From the NCBI RefSeq assembly GCF_051132615.1, contig NZ_CP152375.1, forward strand, positions 2,480,001-2,544,000: DNA of 64,000 nt. Reading direction: 5' to 3'. The position numbers were made by a program, and so were the translations under genes. Under the pieces are notes generated by a model. It saw only the letters and a list, made by a program, of their open reading frames with translations, did not search any database and was not told the DNA's origin. This document shows positions 8,962 to 17,660 of the stretch, piece by piece; the first letter of the stretch is position 1; every line of letters begins with the position of its first letter. The stretch comes from G051132615 sp051132615. Its GTDB lineage: Bacteria; Pseudomonadota; Gammaproteobacteria; Burkholderiales; Neisseriaceae.

Positions 8962-9858
8962 ATGATTCAACCTCAATATGCAACAGTGGCCGATATTATT
9001 GGGCAAACGCCTCTGGTTTGTTTAAATCGCATGGCATCTCATACAACAAGTACGGTATTGATTAAATTAGAAGGCAATAACCCTGCAGGTAGTGTAAAAG
9101 ATAGGCCTGCCTATCATATGATTTTGGCTGCCCAAAATAGAGGAGATATTAAGCCTGGGCAAACACTGATTGAGCCTACCAGTGGCAATACAGGTATTGC
9201 TTTAGCTATGGCCGCTGCTGTTATGGGTTATAAAATGGTGATTGTTATGCCAGAAGATGCAAGTGCAGAACGTTTACAAATTATGAAGGCCTATGGTGCT
9301 CAAGTGATTCTAACTCCTAAAGAAGAGTCTATGCCTGGTGCCATTAATCAAGCAAATAAACTTATTGAGGCAGGAGAAGGAGTGATGCTCAATCAGTTTG
9401 CTAATTCTGATAATCCTTTAGCACATGTGGTGTCAACAGGGCCTGAAATTTGGGAACAAACAGCTGGGAACATTACCCATTTTGTCTCCAGTATGGGGAC
9501 AACAGGTACCATTATGGGGGTTTCAGAGTATTTAAAACAAAAAAATCCAAATATTCAAATTATTGGTGTACAGCCACAAACAGGTAGCCAAATTCCAGGA
9601 ATTCGTAAATGGGAAGAGGAGTATTTACCTAAAATTTGTGATTTTAGTCGAATTGATGAAATTCGATATGTTTCTGGGCAACAAGCAGAAGAAACAACAA
9701 GAAAATTAGCAAAAGACGAGGGGTTGTTATTAGGCCCATCCAGTGGTGGTGCCTTAACCATCGCTCTAGAAATTGCACAAGAAAATCAAAATGCGACTAT
9801 TGTTTCTATTGGCTGTGATAGAGGAGATCGTTATTTGTCTACAGGTTTATTTAAGTAA
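8962..9858 (+). CDS. cysM: Cysteine synthase B, PLP-dependent
   Basis: CysM makes cysteine or S-sulfocysteine from O-acetylserine and sulfide or thiosulfate. The PLP lysine is Lys46 in NPAGSVKDRPAYHM. The substrate loop TSGNTG is at 73-78 and the phosphate-binding GTTGTIMGVS near 175. The 298-residue length and the NPAGSVKDRPA form fit the CysM subgroup rather than CysK. A good GGAGAA ribosome site precedes the start. No sulfur-transport genes are nearby, so it is a stand-alone gene. Confidence 0.95.
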   Translation: MIQPQYATVADIIGQTPLVCLNRMASHTTSTVLIKLEGNNPAGSVKDRPAYHMILAAQNRGDIKPGQTLIEPTSGNTGIALAMAAAVMGYKMVIVMPEDASAERLQIMKAYGAQVILTPKEESMPGAINQANKLIEAGEGVMLNQFANSDNPLAHVVSTGPEIWEQTAGNITHFVSSMGTTGTIMGVSEYLKQKNPNIQIIGVQPQTGSQIPGIRKWEEEYLPKICDFSRIDEIRYVSGQQAEETTRKLAKDEGLLLGPSSGGALTIALEIAQENQNATIVSIGCDRGDRYLSTGLFK

Positions 9859-9946
9859 TTATTTGATAAAATAAAATTAAAGATAAAAATCTAACTTTTT
9901 GTCTTAAATCAATAAACGGCTTATTTTTATTAAAAGCATATACACT

Positions 9947-9965
9947 GAGATTGAAATCGATTATC
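9947..9965 (+). promoter_or_regulatory. Possible Fur box upstream of feoABC
   Basis: The 19-bp sequence matches the classical Fur consensus at 13 of 19 positions by eye and lies about 60-75 bases upstream of feoA. Iron-responsive repression of feo operons by Fur is common, which raises the prior. The match alone is moderate. Confidence 0.4.
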
Positions 9966-10018
9966 GTTTGTATTAGCATCAGAAATAATTAATACCTTCA
10001 AAGAATAGAAATGTGGTG

Positions 10019-10261
10019 ATGCGCATGACTTTAGATCAGTTGAGTTTTGGCCAGATGGCGGTTATTAGAGCCTTAAAACCAGAAGCAAAACCCTTTAGGC
10101 GAAAATTATTGGCTATGGGCATTACACCTGGTTGTCGCGTTTCAGTAGTTAGAGTTGCCCCTTTGGGCGATCCTATGCAAATTGAAATGCGGGGTTTTCA
10201 ATTATGTTTACGCAAAAGCGAGGCTGCTACGATTGATGTAGAGGTTTGCCATCATGAGTAA
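10019..10261 (+). CDS. feoA: Ferrous iron transport protein A
   Basis: FeoA is a small SH3-like cytoplasmic protein that supports FeoB. The sequence has the family pattern: a short N-terminal strand, GQMAVIRAL, LLAMGITPGCRVSVVRVAPLGDPMQIEMRGFQLCLR (given here as its key shape, with the usual LLAMG and GDP elements) and a final acidic strand. Three starts are possible: GTG 10013, ATG 10019 and ATG 10025. An ATG is preferred, but the ribosome site does not decide between them. Its stop overlaps the feoB start by 8 bases. Confidence 0.9.
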   Translation: MRMTLDQLSFGQMAVIRALKPEAKPFRRKLLAMGITPGCRVSVVRVAPLGDPMQIEMRGFQLCLRKSEAATIDVEVCHHE

Positions 10262-12617
10262 ACACATAAAAATATCACTAATTGGTAACCCTAATTGTGG
10301 AAAAACCACTTTATTTAATGCTTTAACTGGTGCAAAACAAAGAGTCGGCAATTGGCCTGGTGTCACCGTTGAAAAGAAAACAGGTTCTTTAAAATTTAAA
10401 GAACATAAAATAGAAGTGGTGGATTTACCTGGTACTTATGCCATAGAAAGCATGCAAAAAGATGTTTCACAAGATGAATTAGTGGTTCGTAACTATGTTT
10501 TATCTGATGAAGAAACATTACTTGTTAATATTGTTGATGCTTCTAATCTACAGCGTAATTTGTATCTAACATTTCAGTTATTGGATTTAAATCGTCCAAT
10601 GATTGTGGTACTCAATATGATCGATGTCGCTCAAAAAGAGGGGATTCATATTGATGTAGATGCATTACAAAATCAATTGGGTTGTCCAGTGCTTCCTGTC
10701 AGTGCCAGTCGTAAAAAAGGGATTGAGCAATTGTGTCAAAGCATTATTGAACACCATAAAACTAAACCCAATCAACAGACACTCACTTTAGGTATAGAAC
10801 AAGAAACAATAATCAATCATTTCTTACAAGAGTTGCCTCAAGACAGCCAAATTCGTCAATTGAGTCGTTGGATGCTCATTGAATTAATATTAGGTGAACA
10901 GAATCAAATTCTTTTAACAAAAGAAGAACAAGAAAAGCTTCAAGCATGTCAGGAACAATTGGCAAGTGGATATTATGGTGAAATTGATATTGCTTTAGCA
11001 GGCGCTCGTTATGATGCGATTGATAACTTAACCAAAGCTGTGTTGAAAAAAGAAAGAGAAGCCAGCCAAAGGCTAACCAATTTTCTTGATAGATGGGCGC
11101 TTGGCAGAATCACAGGCATTCCTGTTTTTCTCATTATGATGTATTTAATGTTTTTACTTGCTATAAATTTTGGTTCCGCCTTTATTGATTTTTTTGACAT
11201 ATTGTTTGGTACTATATTTGTTGAAGGCACAACACATTTATTGCAATCAATGAATGCGCCAGCATGGCTTATTTCCATCATGGCAAATGGTTTAGGGGCA
11301 GGTATTCAAACAGTGGCCACATTTATTCCTGTTATTGCCGCAATGTTTTTGTGCCTATCCTTTTTGGAAGATTCAGGTTACATGGCCAGAGCTGCTATGG
11401 TTGTCGATCGTGGTATGAGAGCGATTGGCTTACCAGGTAAAGCTTTTGTGCCGATGCTGGTTGGTTTTGGCTGTAATGTGCCTGCCATTATGGGAACACG
11501 CACTTTAGAAAGCAATCGGGATCGTTTGATGTCTATTATGATGATCCCCTATATGTCTTGTGGGGCTCGTTTGCCTGTTTATGCCTTGTTTGCAGCAGTT
11601 TTCTTTCCTAAAAATGGTCAAAATGTTGTTTTTGGTTTATATATATTAGGTATTTTTGTGGCCGTTTTGACAGGTTTTGCACTAAAATATTCCATTTTAA
11701 AAGGCAAGAATACCCCCTTTATTATGGAGCTGCCTCCTTATCATTTACCAACAATTAAAGGGTTGTACTTACTTAGTTGGGAACGGTTAAAAAGTTTTAT
11801 TATCCGTGCAGGTAAGGCTATTGTCCTAATGGTTACTGTGCTCAGTATTTTCAATTCATTAGGAACCGATGGTTCTTTTGGCAATGAAAATACTGAAAAA
11901 TCTGTTCTTTCAACAGTAGGGCGGCAGATTTCTCCTGTGTTTTCACCAATGGGGCTTCACGAAGATAATTGGCCAGCAACTGTAGGTATTTTTACAGGTG
12001 TATTTGCTAAAGAAGCCGTTATTGGTACATTGAATTCACTTTATGCACAACTTGGTAGTGAAAAAGAGGAGGAAGAAGCAGCACCTTTTAGCCTGATAAA
12101 TGGTGTGAAAGAAGCATTTGCAACTATTCCTGCCAATATTGCTGATGTCTTTAGCCATTTAGCTGATCCTATGGGCATAAGTAAAAATATGGCCGATGGC
12201 GATATTGAAGTGGTGAAAGAGGAAAATGCTGTTAATGATCATGCTATTACTCAAATACAATTAGCCTTTGGTTCAATCAGTGCCGCGGTTGCTTATTTGA
12301 TTTTTATTCTTTTGTATACCCCATGTGCAGCTGCTTTAGGCGCTGTTTATCGTGAAGCGGGCAGTAAATGGGCCTTGATGGTCGCTACTTGGTCTTTTGT
12401 CATGGCTTGGATTTTTGCAACTGCGTATTACCAAATGTCTTTGTTAGGAACAGCAGCGTCTACTTCAGCAAGTATGTGGTTATTAGGGTTGTTGGTCATG
12501 ATGATCATATTATTTGCTATTTTAAGAGCCTTTGGTAAAAAAGAGCTTGGTCTGTCAGATTCAGTAACAAATAGGCCAATTACTTCTGATGAACAAAATG
12601 GAGGATGTTGCTCATAA
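10254..12617 (+). CDS. feoB: Ferrous iron transporter FeoB
   Basis: FeoB is the inner-membrane Fe(II) transporter with an N-terminal G-protein domain. G1 is GNPNCGKT at residues 11-18, G3 is DLPGTY near 60 and G4 is NMID near 123. A helical GDI-like region follows, then a membrane part with the Gate motifs (GFGCNVPAIMGTRTLES region and FTGVFAKEAVIGTLNSLYAQ region). The 787-residue length is normal. The C-terminus ends in two cysteines (GGCCS). It overlaps feoA and its TAA shares an A with the feoC ATG, so the three genes are translationally coupled. Confidence 0.98.
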   Translation: MSKHIKISLIGNPNCGKTTLFNALTGAKQRVGNWPGVTVEKKTGSLKFKEHKIEVVDLPGTYAIESMQKDVSQDELVVRNYVLSDEETLLVNIVDASNLQRNLYLTFQLLDLNRPMIVVLNMIDVAQKEGIHIDVDALQNQLGCPVLPVSASRKKGIEQLCQSIIEHHKTKPNQQTLTLGIEQETIINHFLQELPQDSQIRQLSRWMLIELILGEQNQILLTKEEQEKLQACQEQLASGYYGEIDIALAGARYDAIDNLTKAVLKKEREASQRLTNFLDRWALGRITGIPVFLIMMYLMFLLAINFGSAFIDFFDILFGTIFVEGTTHLLQSMNAPAWLISIMANGLGAGIQTVATFIPVIAAMFLCLSFLEDSGYMARAAMVVDRGMRAIGLPGKAFVPMLVGFGCNVPAIMGTRTLESNRDRLMSIMMIPYMSCGARLPVYALFAAVFFPKNGQNVVFGLYILGIFVAVLTGFALKYSILKGKNTPFIMELPPYHLPTIKGLYLLSWERLKSFIIRAGKAIVLMVTVLSIFNSLGTDGSFGNENTEKSVLSTVGRQISPVFSPMGLHEDNWPATVGIFTGVFAKEAVIGTLNSLYAQLGSEKEEEEAAPFSLINGVKEAFATIPANIADVFSHLADPMGISKNMADGDIEVVKEENAVNDHAITQIQLAFGSISAAVAYLIFILLYTPCAAALGAVYREAGSKWALMVATWSFVMAWIFATAYYQMSLLGTAASTSASMWLLGLLVMMIILFAILRAFGKKELGLSDSVTNRPITSDEQNGGCCS

Positions 12618-12889
12618 TGTTATTGCTACAGATTAAAGACTATATTGAAGCAAATCACGAAGTTTCATTAAGTCATTTAGCTAAGCACTTTAATATTCCA
12701 GTCTCTGCTATGCAAGATATGGTGTATCAGTGGGTAAAAAAAGGAAAAGTAGCAATAGTACAAAAGAATAAAGAAACATGTTCTACTACAGAAAAAAGTA
12801 GTCAGGTGGCTTGTTCTGGGCAGTGTGGTGGTTGTGCTCAAACCATAAAAGAGACAAATCTTTCCGAGGTTTGGTATCAATGGTTGTAA
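12617..12889 (+). CDS. feoC: FeoC-like winged-helix protein with clustered cysteines
   Basis: FeoC is a small winged-helix accessory factor of the FeoB system. Here the first 60 residues form the helix-turn-helix pattern (LSHLAKHFNIPVSAMQDMV) and the wing (KKGKVAIVQ). The C-terminal part has Cys in a CSGQCGGC cluster, consistent with the Fe-S binding reported for some FeoC proteins. The ATG at 12617 forms a TAATG overlap with feoB and has GGAGG upstream; an ATG 12 bases earlier is in frame but sits on the ribosome site. A strong terminator follows. Confidence 0.85.
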   Translation: MLLLQIKDYIEANHEVSLSHLAKHFNIPVSAMQDMVYQWVKKGKVAIVQKNKETCSTTEKSSQVACSGQCGGCAQTIKETNLSEVWYQWL

Positions 12890-12932
12890 GATAAGTATTC
12901 AGCATCAATCATATTGCATTCATAACGTAAAA

Positions 12933-12969
12933 AATAAAATCAGCGCTACACAGTAGCGCTGATTTTATT
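12933..12969. terminator. Bidirectional terminator between feoC and the stress-protein gene
   Basis: A perfect 16-bp stem (12933-12948 with 12954-12969) with a 5-base loop is flanked by A-rich and T-rich sequence. It can end the feo transcript on + and the convergent gene on -. Confidence 0.92.
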
Positions 12970-12989
12970 AAAAAACACCATAAATTTTA

Positions 12990-13469
12990 TTATTCATCAT
13001 CAGGTCTGTCTTCTGGAGGCACACCACGTAAAATCAATAAAGGTAATGTACTTTGGCGCATCACCGTTTCGGCAAAGCTACCCATTAATAAATGCATCAA
13101 ACCTGTACGACCATGTGTACCCAAAACAAGTAAATCGGCTTGTTCACTTTCAGCAAAATCCACCAAAATTTGCGCCATTTCTCGAGCACCTTTATTTGAC
13201 ATGGCAAGATGACGGGCAATATTTGTGACACCAATTTCTTTCGCTGCTTCTTCTGCACGATCAAGAATTTTTTCGCTTTGTTCTATTGCAGCAGATTCGT
13301 AGTTTTCGTCCACTAAAAATTCAGGGGCAATTGCCATAAATTCCGTAGGATTAGCAATAGTCACTAGAGTCAATTTGGCAGAAGACATTTTTGCCAGTTC
13401 TGCAGCATGTTTTAATGCATTTAAAGACGTATTACTACCATCAACAGCAATAACAAGATTTTTATACAT
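12990..13469 (-). CDS. Universal stress protein, UspA family
   Basis: This is a single-domain Usp protein of 159 residues beginning MYKNLVIAVDGS. The ATP-binding signature GTHGRTGLMHLLMGSFAE near residues 127-144 fits the G-2X-G-9X-G-S/T form, suggesting the nucleotide-binding subclass. The start at 13469 has GGGAG 6 bases upstream; the longer in-frame extension has no ribosome site. Such proteins act in the cytoplasm under stress. The specific trigger is not evident. Confidence 0.92.
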   Translation of the reverse strand: MYKNLVIAVDGSNTSLNALKHAAELAKMSSAKLTLVTIANPTEFMAIAPEFLVDENYESAAIEQSEKILDRAEEAAKEIGVTNIARHLAMSNKGAREMAQILVDFAESEQADLLVLGTHGRTGLMHLLMGSFAETVMRQSTLPLLILRGVPPEDRPDDE

Positions 13470-13598
13470 ATTAATCTCCCTTTGTATTTTTTGATGTGCT
13501 AGAAATCGCAGTATAATAAGCAATTGCGATTTGCTCAATTGCTTTTACACTATATTTTGATTTTATACAAATTTATTGCTCTGTTGAGATAATTAATA

Positions 13599-14369
13599 AT
13601 GGATTCTATACATTCTCGTCGTTTTGGAGGGGTTGCTCGATTATATTCTGATGCAGCACTTAATCGTTTTATGCAATCGCATGTTTGTGTGATTGGCTTA
13701 GGTGGAGTTGGTTCTTGGGCTGTAGAAGCATTAGCTAGAACAGGGGTGGGTACATTAACCCTTATTGATCTTGATAATGTGGCAGAATCTAATGTGAATC
13801 GACAATTACCTGCGATTACTTCACAATTTGGCATGCCAAAAGTAACTGCTTTAGCCAATAGAGTAAAAGAAATTAATCCAAATAGTGTGGTTCATTGTAT
13901 TGAAGATTTTGTGACCGAAGAGAATATCCCGATTATATTTGCTAAGCCATTTGATTTTGTTATTGATGCGATTGATCAAGTCAGGGTAAAAGCTGCTATG
14001 GCTGCTTATTTTCTTCAGCAGCGCCAGCCATTTATTGTTTCTGGTGGTGCAGGCGGGAGAAGAAATGCAATGGCAATAGAAGTGGCCAGTTTACAAGAAG
14101 TAACCCATGATAAATTATTGGCGAATCTGCGTTATACCTTAAAAAAACGCCATCATATTGGGCAAAACCCAAAGGATTTTACCAAAGTGAACTGTGTGTT
14201 CTCACGAGAAAGTGTGGTAAAACCAAATAACCAATATTGTGAGACAAATGCGTCATTACAAGGGCTTTCTTGTGCAGGCTATGGTGCCAGCATGATGGTT
14301 ACGGCAAGTTTTGGATTGTGTTGTGCTCAAACGGCTATCGATTATTTAAGTAAATCATCTAAAAATTAG
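13599..14369 (+). CDS. tcdA: tRNA threonylcarbamoyladenosine dehydratase
   Basis: TcdA (CsdL) is an E1-like enzyme that uses ATP to cyclise t6A37 of ANN-decoding tRNAs to ct6A. The nucleotide-binding loop GLGGVGSW is at residues 33-40, followed by LIDLDNVAESNVNRQL and the Asp/Arg elements expected in ThiF/MoeB-type proteins. FVIDAIDQVRVK and SGGAGGRRN fit the TcdA subgroup. At 256 residues it is full length. It is divergent from the stress-protein gene. Confidence 0.93.
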   Translation: MDSIHSRRFGGVARLYSDAALNRFMQSHVCVIGLGGVGSWAVEALARTGVGTLTLIDLDNVAESNVNRQLPAITSQFGMPKVTALANRVKEINPNSVVHCIEDFVTEENIPIIFAKPFDFVIDAIDQVRVKAAMAAYFLQQRQPFIVSGGAGGRRNAMAIEVASLQEVTHDKLLANLRYTLKKRHHIGQNPKDFTKVNCVFSRESVVKPNNQYCETNASLQGLSCAGYGASMMVTASFGLCCAQTAIDYLSKSSKN

Positions 14370-14489
14370 AGGTGTTTATATAGATAGGGGTTAAATTTAC
14401 GTAACTTTTCTTTTTGATTACTTAATTTATGATGAATGAACTGTTAAAATGTAGCGCTTAAGAAAATTTATCAGAAAATGGTTTATCGA

Positions 14490-14909
14490 ATGAAAAAATT
14501 ATTTATATATGTATTATTTTTGTTAGTCAGCACGGGGTTGGCTTTGGCTGCACCCGCATTACCAGGAGATGTACCCTTAACTAAACAGGAACGCCAAGCC
14601 GCAGCTAAGGGCTCTTCTGCATCCAATAGTAACAATACCAAAAAGGTAAGTACTTCAAAGAAAACAACGACAAAAAAACAGAATACAGCAAAAAAATCTA
14701 CTAAAAAATCTACTCAATCCACAAAAGTAAAAAACACAAAAGCACAAACTCGTAAACAGGCCAATAAAAAAAGTAGCACAAAAACAAGTAATACCAGTGC
14801 TAAAAACACTACAAAGAAAAAAAATGAGAAAAAGGCAAGTGTGAAAAAATCAAATACAACAAATAAAAAAGCTGGCTCAAAGAGCAGTAAGAAAAACAAT
14901 AAAAAATAA
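14490..14909 (+). CDS. Secreted lysine/threonine-rich, histone H1-like low-complexity protein
   Basis: The 139-residue product starts with a clear Sec signal peptide (MKKLFIYVLFLL, cleavage probably after ALA near residue 20). A short APALPGDVPLTKQERQ segment follows, then about 100 residues made mostly of Lys, Thr, Ser and Asn with runs such as KKSTKKSTQ. The strongly basic tail resembles bacterial histone H1-like repeats, but here it is predicted to be exported. It might bind LPS, DNA or peptidoglycan in the envelope; that is a guess. The ATG at 14490 fits the signal peptide better than the one at 14478. A terminator follows. Confidence 0.8.
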   Translation: MKKLFIYVLFLLVSTGLALAAPALPGDVPLTKQERQAAAKGSSASNSNNTKKVSTSKKTTTKKQNTAKKSTKKSTQSTKVKNTKAQTRKQANKKSSTKTSNTSAKNTTKKKNEKKASVKKSNTTNKKAGSKSSKKNNKK

Positions 14910-14919
14910 GTAGTTTAAT

Positions 14920-14965
14920 ATAATAACCGTCTAATAGATAATTAGACGGTTATTATATGTTTTTT
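14920..14965 (+). terminator. Rho-independent terminator after the lysine-rich protein gene
   Basis: A perfect 16-bp stem (14920-14935 with 14941-14956) and a 5-base loop are followed by a run of seven T. Confidence 0.92.
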
Positions 14966-14998
14966 TGAAATGCCGTTGTGTTAACTAAAGGGAATAAA

Positions 14999-16252
14999 AT
15001 GCTTCAGTTATTTGCGATTTTTATCTGTGCAACAACATTGCTTGCTGTTGTGAATTACCGTTTTTTGGGGCTGCCTTCTACTATAGGTGTGATGGTAGTT
15101 GCATTACTTGCTTCCTTGGCGATGCAATTATTGGATTACTTTGGTTTTTCAGGTGTTGGGCATGAAGTTGAATTGCTCATGCATAAAATAGACTTTAATG
15201 ATTTATTGATGAATTGGATGCTCGGTTTTTTACTGTTTGCCGGTGCTTTACATGTCAATTTAAAAGATTTAAAAGCATATTTGATGCCTATTGGGATTTT
15301 ATCAACAGTTGGTGTGGTGATGTCTACTTTACTCATAGGTTATTTTAGCTATTGGCTTTTTGATTTTATGGGTATGCATATTAATATTTGGTATTGTATG
15401 GTTTTTGGTGCATTAATTTCACCTACTGATCCTATTGCTGTGTTGGGTATTTTGCGTTCTGCTGGTGCACCTAAATCGCTGGAAATGACTATTGTAGGGG
15501 AGTCTCTGTTTAATGATGGTGTTGCTGTTGTGTTGTTCAGCGTTATTTTAGGTATTATTCATGTTGGTAGTACGCCAACCATACAGGCTGGTTTAGGGTT
15601 GTTTTTGCATGAGGCAGGCGGTGGCGTAATTTTGGGTGGTTTATTAGGTGTTGCATCTTACTTGTTGATGAGAAAAATAGATGATTATCAAATCGAAGTG
15701 ATGCTGACTTTGGCCGTTGTTATTGGTGGTTCAACTTTAGCTTCAACTTTTCATGTATCAGGCCCTATTGCCATGGTTGTTGCTGGTTTGATTATTGGCA
15801 ACCCAATTAGAAAATATATCATGAGTGATACCAGCCGTCGTTATTTAGATGATTTTTGGGAATTACTTGATAGTATGCTAAATGCGCTTTTGTTTGCTTT
15901 AATTGGCATGGAAATATTGATTTTACCTTTTGATCTACAGCATGTTATTGCAGCAGGAATCCTTATTTTGTTGGTATTGTTTGCAAGATGGCTAACGGTA
16001 AGCCCAGTTGTTTTCTTTTCACCAAAATGGCGTAAAGTTTCTCGTGGCACAAAAGCAATTTTAACATGGGGTGCATTAAGAGGAGGGGTTTCTGTTGCTT
16101 TGGCTTTATCTTTGCCACTAGGGCCAGAACGAGAACTGATCATCACTATTACCTATATTATTGTTCTTGCTTCTATTTTGATCCAAGGGTTGAGTATCGG
16201 GAAATTGGTAAAAAGAGTTGCAGGAAAAACAGATAACACACTAGAAGTTTAA
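14999..16252 (+). CDS. CPA1-family Na+(K+)/H+ antiporter
   Basis: This is an inner-membrane cation/proton antiporter of about 417 residues with roughly 12 hydrophobic helices. Diagnostic elements are SPTDPIAVLGILR, containing the ion-binding Asp, and GESLFNDGVAVVLF, typical of NhaP/NHE-type transporters. WGALRGGVSVALALSLP carries the conserved arginine near the end. The ATG at 14999 has AAAGGGA upstream. Cation specificity cannot be read from sequence. Confidence 0.92.
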   Translation: MLQLFAIFICATTLLAVVNYRFLGLPSTIGVMVVALLASLAMQLLDYFGFSGVGHEVELLMHKIDFNDLLMNWMLGFLLFAGALHVNLKDLKAYLMPIGILSTVGVVMSTLLIGYFSYWLFDFMGMHINIWYCMVFGALISPTDPIAVLGILRSAGAPKSLEMTIVGESLFNDGVAVVLFSVILGIIHVGSTPTIQAGLGLFLHEAGGGVILGGLLGVASYLLMRKIDDYQIEVMLTLAVVIGGSTLASTFHVSGPIAMVVAGLIIGNPIRKYIMSDTSRRYLDDFWELLDSMLNALLFALIGMEILILPFDLQHVIAAGILILLVLFARWLTVSPVVFFSPKWRKVSRGTKAILTWGALRGGVSVALALSLPLGPERELIITITYIIVLASILIQGLSIGKLVKRVAGKTDNTLEV

Positions 16253-16281
16253 TTAAGTAGCCAGATTATACTTATATATTA

Positions 16282-16305
16282 AAAAGTCCCTTAATAGGGA
16301 CTTTT
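16282..16305. terminator. Bidirectional terminator between antiporter and pbpG
   Basis: A 9-bp stem (16282-16290 with 16297-16305) has A-run and T-run flanks and sits between the two convergent genes. Confidence 0.88.
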
Positions 16306-16331
16306 CTTATAAATGAGCTTAATTTAAAAAA

Positions 16332-17222
16332 TTATAACCATAATTGAGGTTGTTTTTCTAACCATGTTTTAATTGTTCTTGCATCATTTGTTCTGGCGCT
16401 ACTGTCTCGAGAATTAAGCAAAACAATAATCAAAGGTTGTTGTCCTACTTTTGCATGCATGACGACACAACGGCCAGCTTCTCTGATATAACCTGTTTTT
16501 TGAACATTAATTTCCCATAAACCTTCTCGAACCAAAACATTTGAGTTTTTATAGCTTAGGGTTTTTCCATTAACGTTTTCTACAAAGTCTTGAGTACTGG
16601 TACTGAAACGTCGAATGATTGGATAATCATAGGCCGCTTTAACCGCTAATGCTAAGTCAGATGCTGTAGAAACATTACGGTTATCCAGCCCAGTTGGATC
16701 AAAAAACACCGTATTACGCATTCCTAAGCCTTGTACTTTACGGTTCATTCTGGCAATAAATGCTTCTGTACCACCTGGATATGATCTGGCTAGGGCATGA
16801 GCCGCACGATTTTCACTACTCATTAATGCCAGTTGTAACAACTGGCGACGACTTAAAGTTGTGCCAATGCCTAATCTGCTGCCTGTACCTTTACGTCTAT
16901 CGATTTCATCAGAGGTAATTGTAATCATTTCTTCCATAGGTAATTGTGCATCTAACACAACCATGGCAGTTATTAATTTGGTGATTGAGGCAATAGGGCG
17001 AACTGTTTCTGTATTCTTAGCAAATAATACATCCCCTGTTTTGCTATTGATGACTATAGCAGAACCAGAACTTAAGTCTGGTGTGGTCATTTGGGGCTGG
17101 TTAAAATGATCTTCTAAAAATGCCCCCAGAGGGTCTGCTTCAAAAGGGTCTGTATCGGCCAAACAAATGTTGGAAATACTCAAACTTAAGAGAAGCAACA
17201 AAGAATATTTGAAATTTTTCAT
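16332..17222 (-). CDS. pbpG: D-alanyl-D-alanine endopeptidase, PBP7-like
   Basis: This is a low-molecular-weight penicillin-binding protein that cleaves cross-links in peptidoglycan. A signal peptide covers about residues 1-22 (ending ICLA). The active-site motifs are in order: SITK at 79-82 with the nucleophile Ser79, SEN at 136-138 and KTG at 242-244. The 296-residue length and lack of a C-terminal amphipathic anchor fit PBP7 better than DacA-type carboxypeptidases. Confidence 0.93.
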   Translation of the reverse strand: MKNFKYSLLLLLSLSISNICLADTDPFEADPLGAFLEDHFNQPQMTTPDLSSGSAIVINSKTGDVLFAKNTETVRPIASITKLITAMVVLDAQLPMEEMITITSDEIDRRKGTGSRLGIGTTLSRRQLLQLALMSSENRAAHALARSYPGGTEAFIARMNRKVQGLGMRNTVFFDPTGLDNRNVSTASDLALAVKAAYDYPIIRRFSTSTQDFVENVNGKTLSYKNSNVLVREGLWEINVQKTGYIREAGRCVVMHAKVGQQPLIIVLLNSRDSSARTNDARTIKTWLEKQPQLWL

Positions 17223-17660
17223 TTGTTTTACCTATCAATTTTGCATGGGTATATAGCCTAATCATAGCTATATGGTTCTATATGGTCGGATATTAGCATA
17301 AAATAAAACAGTATATGTTTTATTTTATTGGTTATTTTTAATAAGTTAACGTATATAAACTTGAGTGATGCTTATTTAAAACAAAAATATTTTTCCACTT
17401 TAGCAATTTTTATTAATAAAGTCAGGCATTAGAGTGTAAATTTAGGTTAAATATAGGTTTTCAGTATGTGTGAGATCACTGATTTTATTATTAAAGGCAA
17501 AAGATTTGTTTTTGTGAGAGAAGGCATTGCTTAAATTAAAGCTCTTGAATAATATGCTCTTGGTGCCATCTTTAAAATAGAAGAGTAAATTAGTACAGTA
17601 CAATTAGAAGAACCGATACTTAGCTATTTGTTCTGGAATATAACATTTAGAATATAAAAT
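17223..17660. other. Intergenic region between pbpG and uvrB with an AT-only inverted repeat
   Basis: This 438-bp divergent region holds no gene I can support. It contains a 13-bp perfect inverted repeat (17298-17310 with 17316-17328) around the 5-base spacer GTATA. The arms are almost pure A/T, so it may be an operator or just composition. No LexA-type box was found upstream of uvrB. Confidence 0.5.

Noticed and set aside
14714..14899. Minus-strand Phe/Leu-rich ORF
   Set aside because: It is the antisense of the Lys/Thr-rich codons (AAA gives TTT) of the secreted basic protein.
17298..17328. Inverted repeat as a LexA box for uvrB
   Set aside because: It is AT-only and does not fit CTGT-N8-ACAG; 330 bases from the uvrB start.
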